Source of the DNA: Myxococcaceae bacterium
GTDB taxonomy: Bacteria; Myxococcota; Myxococcia; Myxococcales; Myxococcaceae
Reading direction: 5' to 3'
Length of the DNA: 64,000 nucleotides
Assembly (NCBI GenBank): GCA_016793095.1
Contig: JAEUJQ010000083.1
Coordinates: forward strand, 186,001 to 250,000
Shown one piece after another: positions 28,259-37,138 of this stretch. The position numbers and the translations under genes are program-made. The notes beneath the pieces were generated by a model. That model ran no database searches, was not told the origin of the DNA, and saw nothing but the letters and a program-made list of their open reading frames with translations. Every line of letters begins with the position of its first letter. The stretch's first letter is position 1.

Positions 28259-28705
28259 GTGCGGCTTGCTCTCGTGGGACTCGTCGGCGTGGTCGCCTGC
28301 AGCGCACCAGCCACCGAGCCGGAGGACGCAGGCGGCGGGGTCGATCCGTGCGCGGTCGACGGAGGGGTGTGCCCGCCTGCGAGGGAGACGACCTGTCGGA
28401 TCGAGCGGCTGCTCGCCGACGCGACGGCCTGCGCGAGCAGCGATGACTGCACGCTCTTCATCTTCCCACCCAACTGCCTCGACTACGGCCGGTGCCCGGG
28501 CGTCGCGGTGAGCTACGCGAGCGAAGCCAGGTTCTCGATCGACGCGAGCCGGCTGTTGACGACGTTCTGCAACACGACGACCTGCAGGCCCCAGCCGCCC
28601 TGCACGGAGCGACGCGCGCCGGCCGCCGCCTGCCTCGACGGGCGGTGCCGCCTCAGCTTCCCCGACGCGGGCATCGACGCTGGCACCCGCGACGGCGGGC
28701 GGTGA
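28259..28705 (+). CDS. small cysteine-rich lipoprotein
   Basis: A 148-residue exported protein. The signal sequence (MRLALVGLVGVVAC, with the GTG start read as Met) has a Cys lipobox at residue 14. A short acidic Gly linker leads to a domain with ten or more cysteines, including CASSDDCTLFIFPPNC and a later CxDGRC, the kind of disulfide-rich module found in many secreted myxobacterial proteins. It ends in Asp-Ala-Gly repeats (DAGIDAGTRDGG). No family is recognised. A 6-bp inverted repeat (28706-28711/28720-28725) follows the stop. Confidence 0.65.
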   Translation: MRLALVGLVGVVACSAPATEPEDAGGGVDPCAVDGGVCPPARETTCRIERLLADATACASSDDCTLFIFPPNCLDYGRCPGVAVSYASEARFSIDASRLLTTFCNTTTCRPQPPCTERRAPAAACLDGRCRLSFPDAGIDAGTRDGGR

Positions 28706-28755
28706 ATTCAGTTGGCGGTCTGAATCAGCGCGCAAGCGAGTAGGCTGCCGCGCCC

Positions 28756-31449
28756 ATGAGATGGCTTTCCGCAGCGCTTCTCCCGCTCCTCTGCACCTGC
28801 GCGACTCCGAAGAAGGACGTGCCGTTGCCCCTCATCCCGCTGCCCCAGCTCACCTCGCCGGGCGTTCGGCTGCCTCCGGGGGCGCGCCCTACCAGCTATC
28901 GCCTCGAGGTGACGCTGGTGCCGGGTCAGGAGCGCTTCACCGGACGCATCACCGCCAGCGTCGACGTGACGCGCCCGCTCGCCGCGTTGTGGCTGAACGC
29001 GCGCGGCCTCACCGTCGAGAAGACCTCGCTGCGGACCGAGCACGGGCTGCGTGACGCCGACGTCGTGGTGGTGGACGATCACTTCATCGCGCTGGTTCCC
29101 CGCTGCACCGTCGCGCAGACGACCTGCCTGGTGTCTCCCGGCGAGCAGGACGTCGAGCTCGCGTTCTCAGGCCCGCTGTCGAAGCAGGACACGGACGGCA
29201 TCTTCCAGGTGAAGGAAGGCGACGACTGGTACGCGTACACCAGCTTCGAGCCCATCGACGCCCGGCGCGCCTTCCCGCACTTCGACGAGCCGCAGTTCAA
29301 GGTGCCCTGGGAGGTGAGCCTCGTGGTGAAGGAGCAGCACGTCGCGCTCGCCAACACGCCCGAGCGAGCGGTGGAGAAGCTCCCCGGCGGGCTCAAGCGG
29401 GTCCGCTTCGCGCGCTCGCAGCCGATGTCCAGCTACCTCGTCGCCTTCGCGGCCGGCCCCTTCGAGCTGGTGGACGCGGGGCAGCACGGCCAGAAGAAGA
29501 CGCCGGTCCGCATCGTGGTGCCGAAGGGGAAGGCCGGCGAGGCGGCGTACGCGGCCGCGACGACGGGCGTGGTGCTGTCACGCCTCGAGGCCTGGTTCGG
29601 CACTCCGTACCCGTTCGAGAAGCTCGATCAGCTGGCGGTGCAGGCCAACATGGGCGCGATGGAGAACCCGGGGCTGGTGACGTACGGGCATCAGCTCCTC
29701 CTCTCGAGGCCTGAGGTGGACAACCTCACGAGGCAGCGCGGGTTCGCCTCCGTCTGCACGCACGAGCTCGCGCACCAGTGGTTCGGTGATCTCGTCACCA
29801 TGAGCTGGTGGGACGATCTCTGGCTCAACGAGGCCTTCGCGACGTGGATGACACCCCGCATCCTCGAGGACTGGCAGCCGACCTGGGCGATGGACGTGCA
29901 GCAGGTGCAGCGCCGCAACGGAGCGCTGGGCGCCGACGCGCTGGTGAACGCGCGGCAGATCCGCCAGCCGATCGCCTCCAACGACGACATCGCGAACGCC
30001 TTCGACGGCATCACCTACGGCAAGGGCGCGTCGGTCATCGGCATGTTCGAGGCGTGGGTGGGCCGCGAGACGTTCCAGAAGGGCGTGCGGGCGTACCTCG
30101 AGAAGCACGCGTGGAAGAACGCCACCGCGGCCGACTTCCTCTCGGCCCTCTCTGCCGCCGCCGGCAAAGACGTCGAGGCGCCGTTCCGGACCTTCCTCGA
30201 TCAGCCGGGCGCTCCCACCATCGACTTCGCCCTCTCGTGCCCGCCGAAGCGGCCGCCGGTGCTGGCGCTGTCGCAGAAGCGCGCGCTGCCGGTCGGCTCG
30301 ACGGGCGACGCCGCGCGCACCTGGAAGCTGCCCGTCTGTGTGCGCTACCAGGTGAAGGGTGAGCAGGCCCGCGCGTGCACGCTGCTCGAAGAAGGGCAGG
30401 GCCGCCTGGTGCTCGAGGGGGCGAAGGCCTGCCCCGACTGGGTGCTGCCGAACGATCGGGGCGACGGCTACTACCGGGCGCGCCTGTCAGGTCCGATGTC
30501 GCTCGTGGACGTCTACAAGAAGGCGGGCTCGAAGCTGACGGTTCCCGAGCGCGTCGGCGTGCTCGGAGACGTCGCGGCGCTCGTGCGCTCCGGTGATCTC
30601 GATCTCTCGGTGATGCTCGAGCTCGCCCCGCTGGTCGCGAAGGAGTCCGACCGGCACCTGCTGGGCTTCGCCCTGTCGTTCGCCTCGTCCGCCGGGAGCG
30701 ACCTGCTCCCCGAGCCGATCAGGCCCCATCACGAGGCCTTCGTCCGCTCGCTCTTCTCGGCGCGCCTGGACGCGCTGGGCTTCGAGCCGAAGCCGGGCGA
30801 GGACGAAGACACCCGCCTCTTCCGGCCCCAGGTGATCGGCACCCTGGGGTGGACCGGGCGCGACCCGAAGGTGCTCTCGACTGCGCGCGCCCTCACCGAG
30901 CGCTGGCTCACCGACAAGAAGGCCATTCACCCCGACGTGCTCGACGTCGTGCTCGCCCTGGCCGGCGAGGCGAGCGATGAGGCGCTGCACGACAAGCTGC
31001 TCGCCGCCGCGAGGCAGGAGCGCGATCGCGCAGAGCGGGGCCGGCTGCTGGGCGCGCTGGCCGAGACGTCCGACCGCGGGCAGGTCGAGAAGCACCTGCC
31101 GCTCGTGCTGACCGACGCCTTCGAGATGCGCGAGGCTATGCGGTTCGTGTGGGGCGCGGCGGGCGACTACCGCACCCGCGACCTGGCGCTCGCGTTCGTT
31201 CAGCAGCACTGGGACGCGATCGTCCCCCGGCTCCCGCAGGACGGCGCAGCCAGCCTCGTGTGGCTCGCCGGCGGCGTGTGCACCGCGCCAGAGCGGGACG
31301 CCGCGCGCGCGTTCTTCGATGGCCGCTCGACGAAGTACCTCGGCGGTCCGCGCAGCTTCGCCCTCGCCATGGAGAGCGTCGAGCTCTGCCTCGCCTACCG
31401 GGCACGCCACCGGCCCTCGGCGGTCGCGTTCTTCGAGAAGGCGCGGTGA
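28756..31449 (+). CDS. M1 family zinc aminopeptidase, lipoprotein
   Basis: An 897-residue gluzincin aminopeptidase. The signal sequence MRWLSAALLPLLCTC suggests export as a lipoprotein. An N-terminal beta domain leads to the exopeptidase motif GAMEN (about 300-304) and the zinc site HELAHQWFG (H336, E337, H340) with third ligand E359 in WLNEAF. A C-terminal ERAP-like helical domain of about 400 residues follows. The enzyme removes N-terminal residues from peptides, here probably outside the inner membrane, consistent with peptide feeding by a predatory or saprophytic organism. Its stop overlaps the next gene (GTGA). Confidence 0.92.
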   Translation: MRWLSAALLPLLCTCATPKKDVPLPLIPLPQLTSPGVRLPPGARPTSYRLEVTLVPGQERFTGRITASVDVTRPLAALWLNARGLTVEKTSLRTEHGLRDADVVVVDDHFIALVPRCTVAQTTCLVSPGEQDVELAFSGPLSKQDTDGIFQVKEGDDWYAYTSFEPIDARRAFPHFDEPQFKVPWEVSLVVKEQHVALANTPERAVEKLPGGLKRVRFARSQPMSSYLVAFAAGPFELVDAGQHGQKKTPVRIVVPKGKAGEAAYAAATTGVVLSRLEAWFGTPYPFEKLDQLAVQANMGAMENPGLVTYGHQLLLSRPEVDNLTRQRGFASVCTHELAHQWFGDLVTMSWWDDLWLNEAFATWMTPRILEDWQPTWAMDVQQVQRRNGALGADALVNARQIRQPIASNDDIANAFDGITYGKGASVIGMFEAWVGRETFQKGVRAYLEKHAWKNATAADFLSALSAAAGKDVEAPFRTFLDQPGAPTIDFALSCPPKRPPVLALSQKRALPVGSTGDAARTWKLPVCVRYQVKGEQARACTLLEEGQGRLVLEGAKACPDWVLPNDRGDGYYRARLSGPMSLVDVYKKAGSKLTVPERVGVLGDVAALVRSGDLDLSVMLELAPLVAKESDRHLLGFALSFASSAGSDLLPEPIRPHHEAFVRSLFSARLDALGFEPKPGEDEDTRLFRPQVIGTLGWTGRDPKVLSTARALTERWLTDKKAIHPDVLDVVLALAGEASDEALHDKLLAAARQERDRAERGRLLGALAETSDRGQVEKHLPLVLTDAFEMREAMRFVWGAAGDYRTRDLALAFVQQHWDAIVPRLPQDGAASLVWLAGGVCTAPERDAARAFFDGRSTKYLGGPRSFALAMESVELCLAYRARHRPSAVAFFEKAR

Positions 31450-32222
31450 CGGTGACGCTCAGGACGGCCTGCGATCGCGCCCTTCGCCGGCTGTTGGAGA
31501 TGACCGACACCGCGCTCGAGGCGCACGCGGCCGATCGGGTCGTCACGCTGCATTGCCTTCAGAGCGTCGCCCCGGGCTTCTTCGAGGCGCATCGGCTCGA
31601 GCCCGTGCTCCGTGCGGGGCTCGCGCGCCTCGCCGAGGTGCCGATCGCGCTCCCTGATTCGCTCTCCTGGGACGTGGCGATGGCGCGGCTCGACGCCCGG
31701 TACTTCCGCGCGCTCCATGGCTTCGAGGACCCGCTCCCCGCGGGAGAGGAGGTGCGGGCCACCGTCGCGCGGGTGAACGAGGAGTCCCGACTGGGTGGCT
31801 GGTTGCTCGCCGAGCTCGCCGGCGCCCTCGGCCTCGAGGTCGAGATCCCCGAGCCTGGCGCGTTGATCGGCGCCGAGCGCGTGCTGTGGCGCACCCACCA
31901 GATCCTGCTGTGGACCTGTTACCTCCGCGATCCGCTCGAGGCCGAAGGTGGCGCGGAAGCCCTCGACGAGCTCGAGCGAGGGCTCCCGATGCGCCTGGTG
32001 GCCGGCGAGATCGACTCCGGCGCCGAGAGCCTCTTCTGCCTCGTCGCCGGTGGCCGGAAGGTGGACCCGGCCTTCGCGTGGCAGCTGTCCGCCTTCCAGC
32101 GTGATGACGGCGCCTTCATCGAGGAGGCCGACGACGACGCGCGCCAGCAGGCGCACTGCACGGCCGTCTGTCTCATCGCGCTGGCCGCGGTCGCCGAGCG
32201 CGACGAGGCTCCCATCGGCTGA
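31446..32222 (+). CDS. unknown helical protein coupled to the M1 aminopeptidase
   Basis: A 258-residue soluble protein, almost all alpha-helix, with no signal peptide. GTG 31446 overlaps the aminopeptidase stop as GTGA; an in-frame GTG at 31452 is the alternative. The C-terminal part (WQLSAFQRDDGAFIEEADDDARQQAHCTAV...) has the repeated helix pairs and Asp-Gly turns of alpha/alpha-toroid proteins, but no family is recognised. The coupling suggests a link with the peptidase, yet the two should lie on different sides of the membrane. Confidence 0.7.
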   Translation: MTVTLRTACDRALRRLLEMTDTALEAHAADRVVTLHCLQSVAPGFFEAHRLEPVLRAGLARLAEVPIALPDSLSWDVAMARLDARYFRALHGFEDPLPAGEEVRATVARVNEESRLGGWLLAELAGALGLEVEIPEPGALIGAERVLWRTHQILLWTCYLRDPLEAEGGAEALDELERGLPMRLVAGEIDSGAESLFCLVAGGRKVDPAFAWQLSAFQRDDGAFIEEADDDARQQAHCTAVCLIALAAVAERDEAPIG

Positions 32223-32286
32223 GCGCGGCGCCTCCGGGGAAGAACAGCCCGCTGACGGCGACGGCCGGAATCAGCTCAACGAGAGG

Positions 32287-33279
32287 TCAGAGACACGCGC
32301 CGCCGAGGCCGCCCGGCACGGGAATGCAGAGGCTGCAGCTGCGGCAGTTGCCCATGTTCGCGAGCGGGTTCCCGCACTCCGAGTTCGAGCTGCCCGCCTT
32401 GCACATGCGGTTCGCGTCGCAGCAGCCGCTGAGGCAGGGGAAGAGCGAGCAGTCGCCGGGGGCCCCTCCACCCACCGGAATGCCGCCACCCGTCGCCGAG
32501 CCACCTGCGGCCGAACCGCCGGCAGCCGAGCCCCCACCGACGCCGCTCATGCACGAGCCGTTCGAGCAGATCTGCCCCCCGCCGCACGTGATGCACAGGT
32601 TGCCCGCCGAGCCGCACTTCATCGCCGAGGGCGTCTGGACGCACATGTTCCCGTCGCAGCACCCGCCGCAGTTGGCCGGCCCGCAGGTCGTCGCCGAGAC
32701 GCACGCCCCGGCGAAGCAGGTCTGGTTCGACATGCACTGCACGCACGCCCCCGCGTCGGCGCCGCAGGCGAGGTTGGAGTTGCCAGGCGAGCAGATGCCG
32801 CCGTCGAGCAGGCAGCCGGGGCAGGTGAAGGCGACGCACTGGCCCATCATGTTGCAGGCCTTGTTCTGCGCCTGGCAGTTCTGACACGCCGCGCCGCCGA
32901 ACCCGCAGGCGGTGAAGGTGTTGCCGCCGCGGCAGGCGCCGTTCTCACAGCAGCCGTTGCAGTTCGCGCACAACGCCCCGCCGCCACCAGCCCCACCTGC
33001 GCTGCCGCCGCCCGCCATGCCGCCGCCCGCCGAGCCCCCACCGGCCATGGCTCCCACGCACACGCCCGCCGCGCAGGACTGCGAAGGCATGCAGGTCGTG
33101 CAGGTGCGCCCGTCTGCGCCGCAGGCGAAGCCCTGGGTCCCCGCCTGGCACTCGTCGTTCACGTCACAGCAGCCCGCGCAGTTGGAGCGCAGGCACTTCT
33201 TCTGGGTCGTCCCACACGAGGGCGCGGCCGCCGCAAAGACGCCGACGGCGAGACCGAGGAGGAAGGCGCGTCCGTTCAT
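32287..33279 (-). CDS. lipoprotein with four cysteine modules
   Basis: A 330-residue exported protein with signal sequence MNGRAFLLGLAVGVFAAAAPSC, which fixes the start at ATG 33279. It consists almost wholly of repeats of the module seen in the lipoprotein cluster at 14.9-19.9 kb (C-x4-C-x-GCC...C...CG..G..C..C...Q.C..G.C), separated by two Gly/Ser/Ala linkers. It lacks the large beta body of those paralogues, so the module can stand alone. Probably a disulfide-stabilised surface protein. Function is unknown. Confidence 0.7.
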   Translation of the reverse strand: MNGRAFLLGLAVGVFAAAAPSCGTTQKKCLRSNCAGCCDVNDECQAGTQGFACGADGRTCTTCMPSQSCAAGVCVGAMAGGGSAGGGMAGGGSAGGAGGGGALCANCNGCCENGACRGGNTFTACGFGGAACQNCQAQNKACNMMGQCVAFTCPGCLLDGGICSPGNSNLACGADAGACVQCMSNQTCFAGACVSATTCGPANCGGCCDGNMCVQTPSAMKCGSAGNLCITCGGGQICSNGSCMSGVGGGSAAGGSAAGGSATGGGIPVGGGAPGDCSLFPCLSGCCDANRMCKAGSSNSECGNPLANMGNCRSCSLCIPVPGGLGGACL

Positions 33280-33341
33280 GCGCGGCTCGCTAGCACACCT
33301 GCCCGGCCTTCGTGCAGTGGGGCTGAAGCGGACGCTGGCGG

Positions 33342-34268
33342 TCAGCTCTCCGGCGCCGTCAGTGACGGGAGGTTCGCCTTCGCCTTGTCCACGTCGGTCT
33401 CGTGCTTGAGCACCAGGTTGAGCGTCTGGGCCACCAGCTCGCCGGACAGCACGTCGGCGTTCAGCAGCGCGAGCGCCTGCACCCAGTCCAGCGTCTCCGA
33501 GATGGAGGGCGCCTTCTTGAGCTCGAGCTTCCGCAGGCGGCTCACCGCCGTCACCACCGACACCGCCAGCTTCTCCGAGATGCCCGGCAGCCGGCGACGC
33601 ACGATGGCCAGCTCGCGCTCCTTCGTCGGGTAGTCGATGGCGAGGTGCAGGCAGCGGCGCTTGAGCGCGTCGGACAGCTCGCGCGCGTTGTTGGAGGTCA
33701 GCACCACCCGCGGCACGTGCTTCGCCTTGATCGTCCCCAGCTCGGGCACCGTCACCGCGTTGTCCGCCAGCACCTCGAGCAGGAAGGCCTCGAACTCGGG
33801 ATCGGACTTGTCGATCTCGTCCACCAGCAGCACGCAGGGCCGCTCCGAGGTGAGTGAGCGGAGGATCGGGCGGGGCAGCAGGAAACGCTCGGAGAAGAAG
33901 ACGCTGTCGCTCGCGGCGACCCGATCGGCGGCCTCCTTCAAGGAGCCCGCGCCCGTCATCAGCTCGCCGATCTTGTCCTTGAGGAGCTGGGTGTAGAGGA
34001 GCTGCTTGGCGTACTCCCACTCGTAGAGCGCCTTCGTCTCGTCGAGGCCTTCGTAGCACTGCAGCCGAACCAGCTCGCGGCCCAGCGCCTGCGACAAGGC
34101 GCGGGCGAACTCGGTCTTGCCGACCCCGGCGGGCCCTTCGATCAGCACGGGCTTCTCCAGCCGATCGAGCAGGAACGCCACCGTCGAGATGGCCCGGGAG
34201 GGGAGGTAGCCCACCTGCTCGAGCCGCGTCCCCGCGTCGTCCACGGACTGAAACGTCAGATCGCCCAT
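33342..34268 (-). CDS. MoxR/CbbQ-like AAA+ ATPase
   Basis: A 308-residue AAA+ ATPase with Walker A GPAGVGKT (about 45-52), Walker B CVLLVDEIDKSD, sensor 1 LTSNNARELSDALKRRC, and a helical C-terminal lid. It resembles the MoxR-type ATPase at 1.2-2.1 kb in domain order but is clearly a different branch. No VWA gene adjoins it: downstream is a cysteine-module lipoprotein, and upstream a divergent small membrane protein. Its VWA partner is therefore missing or encoded elsewhere. Confidence 0.85.
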   Translation of the reverse strand: MGDLTFQSVDDAGTRLEQVGYLPSRAISTVAFLLDRLEKPVLIEGPAGVGKTEFARALSQALGRELVRLQCYEGLDETKALYEWEYAKQLLYTQLLKDKIGELMTGAGSLKEAADRVAASDSVFFSERFLLPRPILRSLTSERPCVLLVDEIDKSDPEFEAFLLEVLADNAVTVPELGTIKAKHVPRVVLTSNNARELSDALKRRCLHLAIDYPTKERELAIVRRRLPGISEKLAVSVVTAVSRLRKLELKKAPSISETLDWVQALALLNADVLSGELVAQTLNLVLKHETDVDKAKANLPSLTAPES

Positions 34269-34501
34269 GCCCTGCTTGTGGCGCAGGTCGATGCCGACGT
34301 CAGCGCCTTTTTTCCGTGGTCGTCAGACCACCCGCCGTGACACCTCTGCCGTGGCAGCGGTGCCCCACCACTCAGGAAGCTCCCATGGAAAACCCGCAGG
34401 CCCTCCGCGGAACAATCGCGATTCCAAGCGCTTGCGCGGCGTCCGATGGGGGCACGTCGCCTGCATTTGCACTCCCTCATCGACGAAGGGGTGTGACGGT
34501 C

Positions 34502-34708
34502 ATGGTTGCGGCAGCGCGGGTGGTGAGCGTGGTGGTGCTGGTCCTGGTGCCTGGAGCCCTGGTGGTGGCGACCGCCTGGGTGCTGGCGCGGCTGGTGTCG
34601 CAGCAGCTGAAGACGCTCGAGGGCACCGGCGGTCCGCGTCTGGCCCGGGCGGTGGCGGCGGTGCGGTGGAGTGACGTCGTCCGCGAGGCCCGCGCCCTCG
34701 CCAGGTAG
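34502..34708 (+). CDS. small single-helix membrane protein
   Basis: A 68-residue protein whose first 35 residues form one hydrophobic helix (VVSVVVLVLVPGALVVATAWVLA), followed by a short basic amphipathic tail ending WSDVVREARALAR. ATG 34502 is preferred, with AAGGGG 11 bases upstream; GTG 34493 in the same frame is possible. It is divergent from the MoxR-type ATPase across a 233-bp gap in which no gene or clear promoter was seen. No family is recognised. Codon use is typical of the region. Confidence 0.5.
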   Translation: MVAAARVVSVVVLVLVPGALVVATAWVLARLVSQQLKTLEGTGGPRLARAVAAVRWSDVVREARALAR

Positions 34709-34805
34709 CGGCCAGCCGCGGCCAGACAATCAGGGTGGCTTCAGGCTCGGGCCCTGAGGTATTGCGGGCGCTCGAAGTCGGACCCTCACCACGGACAGGC
34801 ACGAC

Positions 34806-37079
34806 ATGACGAAGGCTTCCCGGCTGCTCCTCGCGACGACGACGCTCGCGATCGTTTCGGCGTGCGGTCCCACCGGCCCGACCTCGGCGCAGCTCTGCGA
34901 CAAGAACGCGCAGGTCGATCAGTCCACCAAGGTCGGCGACTGCACCCGCATTCCGCCGGGCAACCTCTTTGGCGACCGCGCCGCCTGCATCAACGCCACC
35001 GATCGCTGCTCGCTGAAGGACCGCAACCTGCTGATGGACGTGCTGACGTGCGCCGAGAAGCTGCCCGTCTGCTCCGAGGGCGCGAAGGAGGCCTGGGTCG
35101 GCGCGCGCACCGGCTGTGTCATGCGCCTGTCGGGCATCTCCCAGGAGTGCAAGGACTCGTTCGCCGGGCTGCTCCCTGATCCGAGCGGCATCTTCGACGC
35201 CGGGGTCCCCGACGCGGGGCCGATGCCCATCAACGACGGTGGCACTGCGCTCGATCTCGTCGTGGTGGCCGACGAGCGGGCCCTGGCCTTCGCCTGGACG
35301 ACCCTGCAGGGGCCCGATCGCGTCGCGAAGTGGGCGCTCATCGGCATCAGCGACGCGGGCGTGCGCGACGAGCCGGTCTTCGTGTCCATGGTGTCGAAGC
35401 GCGACTTCCTGCTCGACCCGGGGCCCGAGGACGGTGGGCTCAACGTGTACCGGCGGTGGCTCATGGTGGGCGAGGCGGCTGACGGGACGACGGCCCTCGG
35501 TGTCCCCGACGCTGGCGTGATGTCGATGCGCGACGGCGGCGCGATGTGCATGGGGCCGCTCGACTGTCCGGTCGATCGCGTCTGCAGCCTCGGGCAGTGC
35601 AGCGTGCTGACGTGCCAGCCCGGCGGCCCGGTGACGTGCCCCGGCGGCTACCAGTGTTTCCCCAACGGCACCTGCAACCGCACCAGCTTCGACGCGGGCG
35701 TGGTGTTCGACGCCGGCATGGGCGGGATGATGGTGGTCGACCGGCCGCTGCCGTTCATCTCGAATGACTTCGTGTCGCTGACGCGGGTCCCCGCGCCGGC
35801 TCCCCAGATTTACCTGGGCGGCTTCCCCGGAAAGCGACCGGACGTGGCGGCCATCGACTCGGCGCGCCTCTTCGTCGCGCTCGAGCAGGAAGGCCAGCTG
35901 ATCGGCCACTCCAGCTTCCGCCGCGGGCGGGACTTCCTCGATGACAGCCTCACCGCGTCGTCCATCGACACCGTCGGCAGCCGCCTGCGCGTGGCGTACA
36001 ACCGCGAGAGCCGGCTGCTGTACGCCTGCTACATCGTCGGCCGTGGCGTGCGCGTGCGGGTGAGCAACGACGACGGCCGCACCTGGCTCGAGCAGGCCAC
36101 CACCATCGAGCCCCCACCGCTCGACGACGGCGGGCTCGGCTCCGTCATCAGCGACTGCGACATCGCGGCCTGGCGCACGGGGGGCGCGCTCATGGTGACA
36201 GTCGAGGACGACAAGCTGGTGAGCCGCACGGTGAGCCCCACGCTGATGGTCGAGGATCCCGGCCAGCCGGCGATGATCTCCGCGGCCCCGGACGCCGGCA
36301 ACGTCTTCAACCCGCTGCGCCCGCAGATCGCCACGCTGCCCGACGACAGCCTGGTGCACATCGTCTTCACCGCCACCCGGCTCCTCTCTGGCGGCTTGTC
36401 GGACGCCGAGACCTACGGCGTCTACCGCGACGGCATGCTGGGCACCTTCACCCAGCCGCTGCCGCTCACGTTCACCGGCGTCGGCACCGGCAACCCGCTG
36501 CCGCAGGACTACGCGACCGTCGCCATCGACCCGAAGACGAAGCGCGGCATCTCGGCGTACACGACGTTGCTCCCGGGCAACGAGGCGCTCTCGACCGTGC
36601 AGGTGGCGCTCTGGAACCCCGCCGTGGGCCAGCGCCGGTGGGTGACCGGCTCGGACCTGAGCATCTTCGAGCTCGACGTCGATCGACAGACCCGCATCCT
36701 CTTCCCGTTCCCCGAGTTCACTGGCCGGCAGGTCGATGCGTTCTCGCCCATCTTCGCGACGCTGCCGAACGGGAAGATCTGGCTGACGATGCTGGTGGGA
36801 GCGCGCATGGGCGGCGGCGGCAACGACTTCAAGCTGTGGGCCGTGCCGTTCGACTTCGAAGAGCCGACGCCTGGCGGCACCGTGCGCGGCTGGTTCAAGC
36901 GGCCGGCGCGCAAGCTGAGCGACACCCGGGCGTGGGATCCCCGCGGCGGCGGCATCAGGCCGACCGTCACGGGCTTCTCGGGCGACTCGCAGGTGAGCTT
37001 CAGCGCCGTGTTCACCGAGGGCTTCGGGCCCGCGGGCGAGCAGGAGGGTGGCCGGGCGCTGATCGTCACCATCCCCTGA
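34806..37079 (+). CDS. large lipoprotein with Asp-box-like propeller motif
   Basis: A 757-residue lipoprotein with signal sequence MTKASRLLLATTTLAIVSAC. A cysteine-containing N-terminal domain is followed by Asp-Ala-Gly linkers (FDAGVPDAG), a small Cys-rich insert (CPVDRVCSLGQC) and a long beta-rich C-terminal region. That region holds an Asp-box-like motif SNDDGRTW, as in sialidase/BNR propellers, though only one clear copy is seen. Probably a surface protein binding a carbohydrate or protein. No catalytic residues can be assigned. Confidence 0.7.
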   Translation: MTKASRLLLATTTLAIVSACGPTGPTSAQLCDKNAQVDQSTKVGDCTRIPPGNLFGDRAACINATDRCSLKDRNLLMDVLTCAEKLPVCSEGAKEAWVGARTGCVMRLSGISQECKDSFAGLLPDPSGIFDAGVPDAGPMPINDGGTALDLVVVADERALAFAWTTLQGPDRVAKWALIGISDAGVRDEPVFVSMVSKRDFLLDPGPEDGGLNVYRRWLMVGEAADGTTALGVPDAGVMSMRDGGAMCMGPLDCPVDRVCSLGQCSVLTCQPGGPVTCPGGYQCFPNGTCNRTSFDAGVVFDAGMGGMMVVDRPLPFISNDFVSLTRVPAPAPQIYLGGFPGKRPDVAAIDSARLFVALEQEGQLIGHSSFRRGRDFLDDSLTASSIDTVGSRLRVAYNRESRLLYACYIVGRGVRVRVSNDDGRTWLEQATTIEPPPLDDGGLGSVISDCDIAAWRTGGALMVTVEDDKLVSRTVSPTLMVEDPGQPAMISAAPDAGNVFNPLRPQIATLPDDSLVHIVFTATRLLSGGLSDAETYGVYRDGMLGTFTQPLPLTFTGVGTGNPLPQDYATVAIDPKTKRGISAYTTLLPGNEALSTVQVALWNPAVGQRRWVTGSDLSIFELDVDRQTRILFPFPEFTGRQVDAFSPIFATLPNGKIWLTMLVGARMGGGGNDFKLWAVPFDFEEPTPGGTVRGWFKRPARKLSDTRAWDPRGGGIRPTVTGFSGDSQVSFSAVFTEGFGPAGEQEGGRALIVTIP

Positions 37080-37138
37080 GCTGATCCTCACCAGCGCTCC
37101 AGTTGCCCAGCAGGCAGCCTGAGCGTTAGGGAGGCAGG

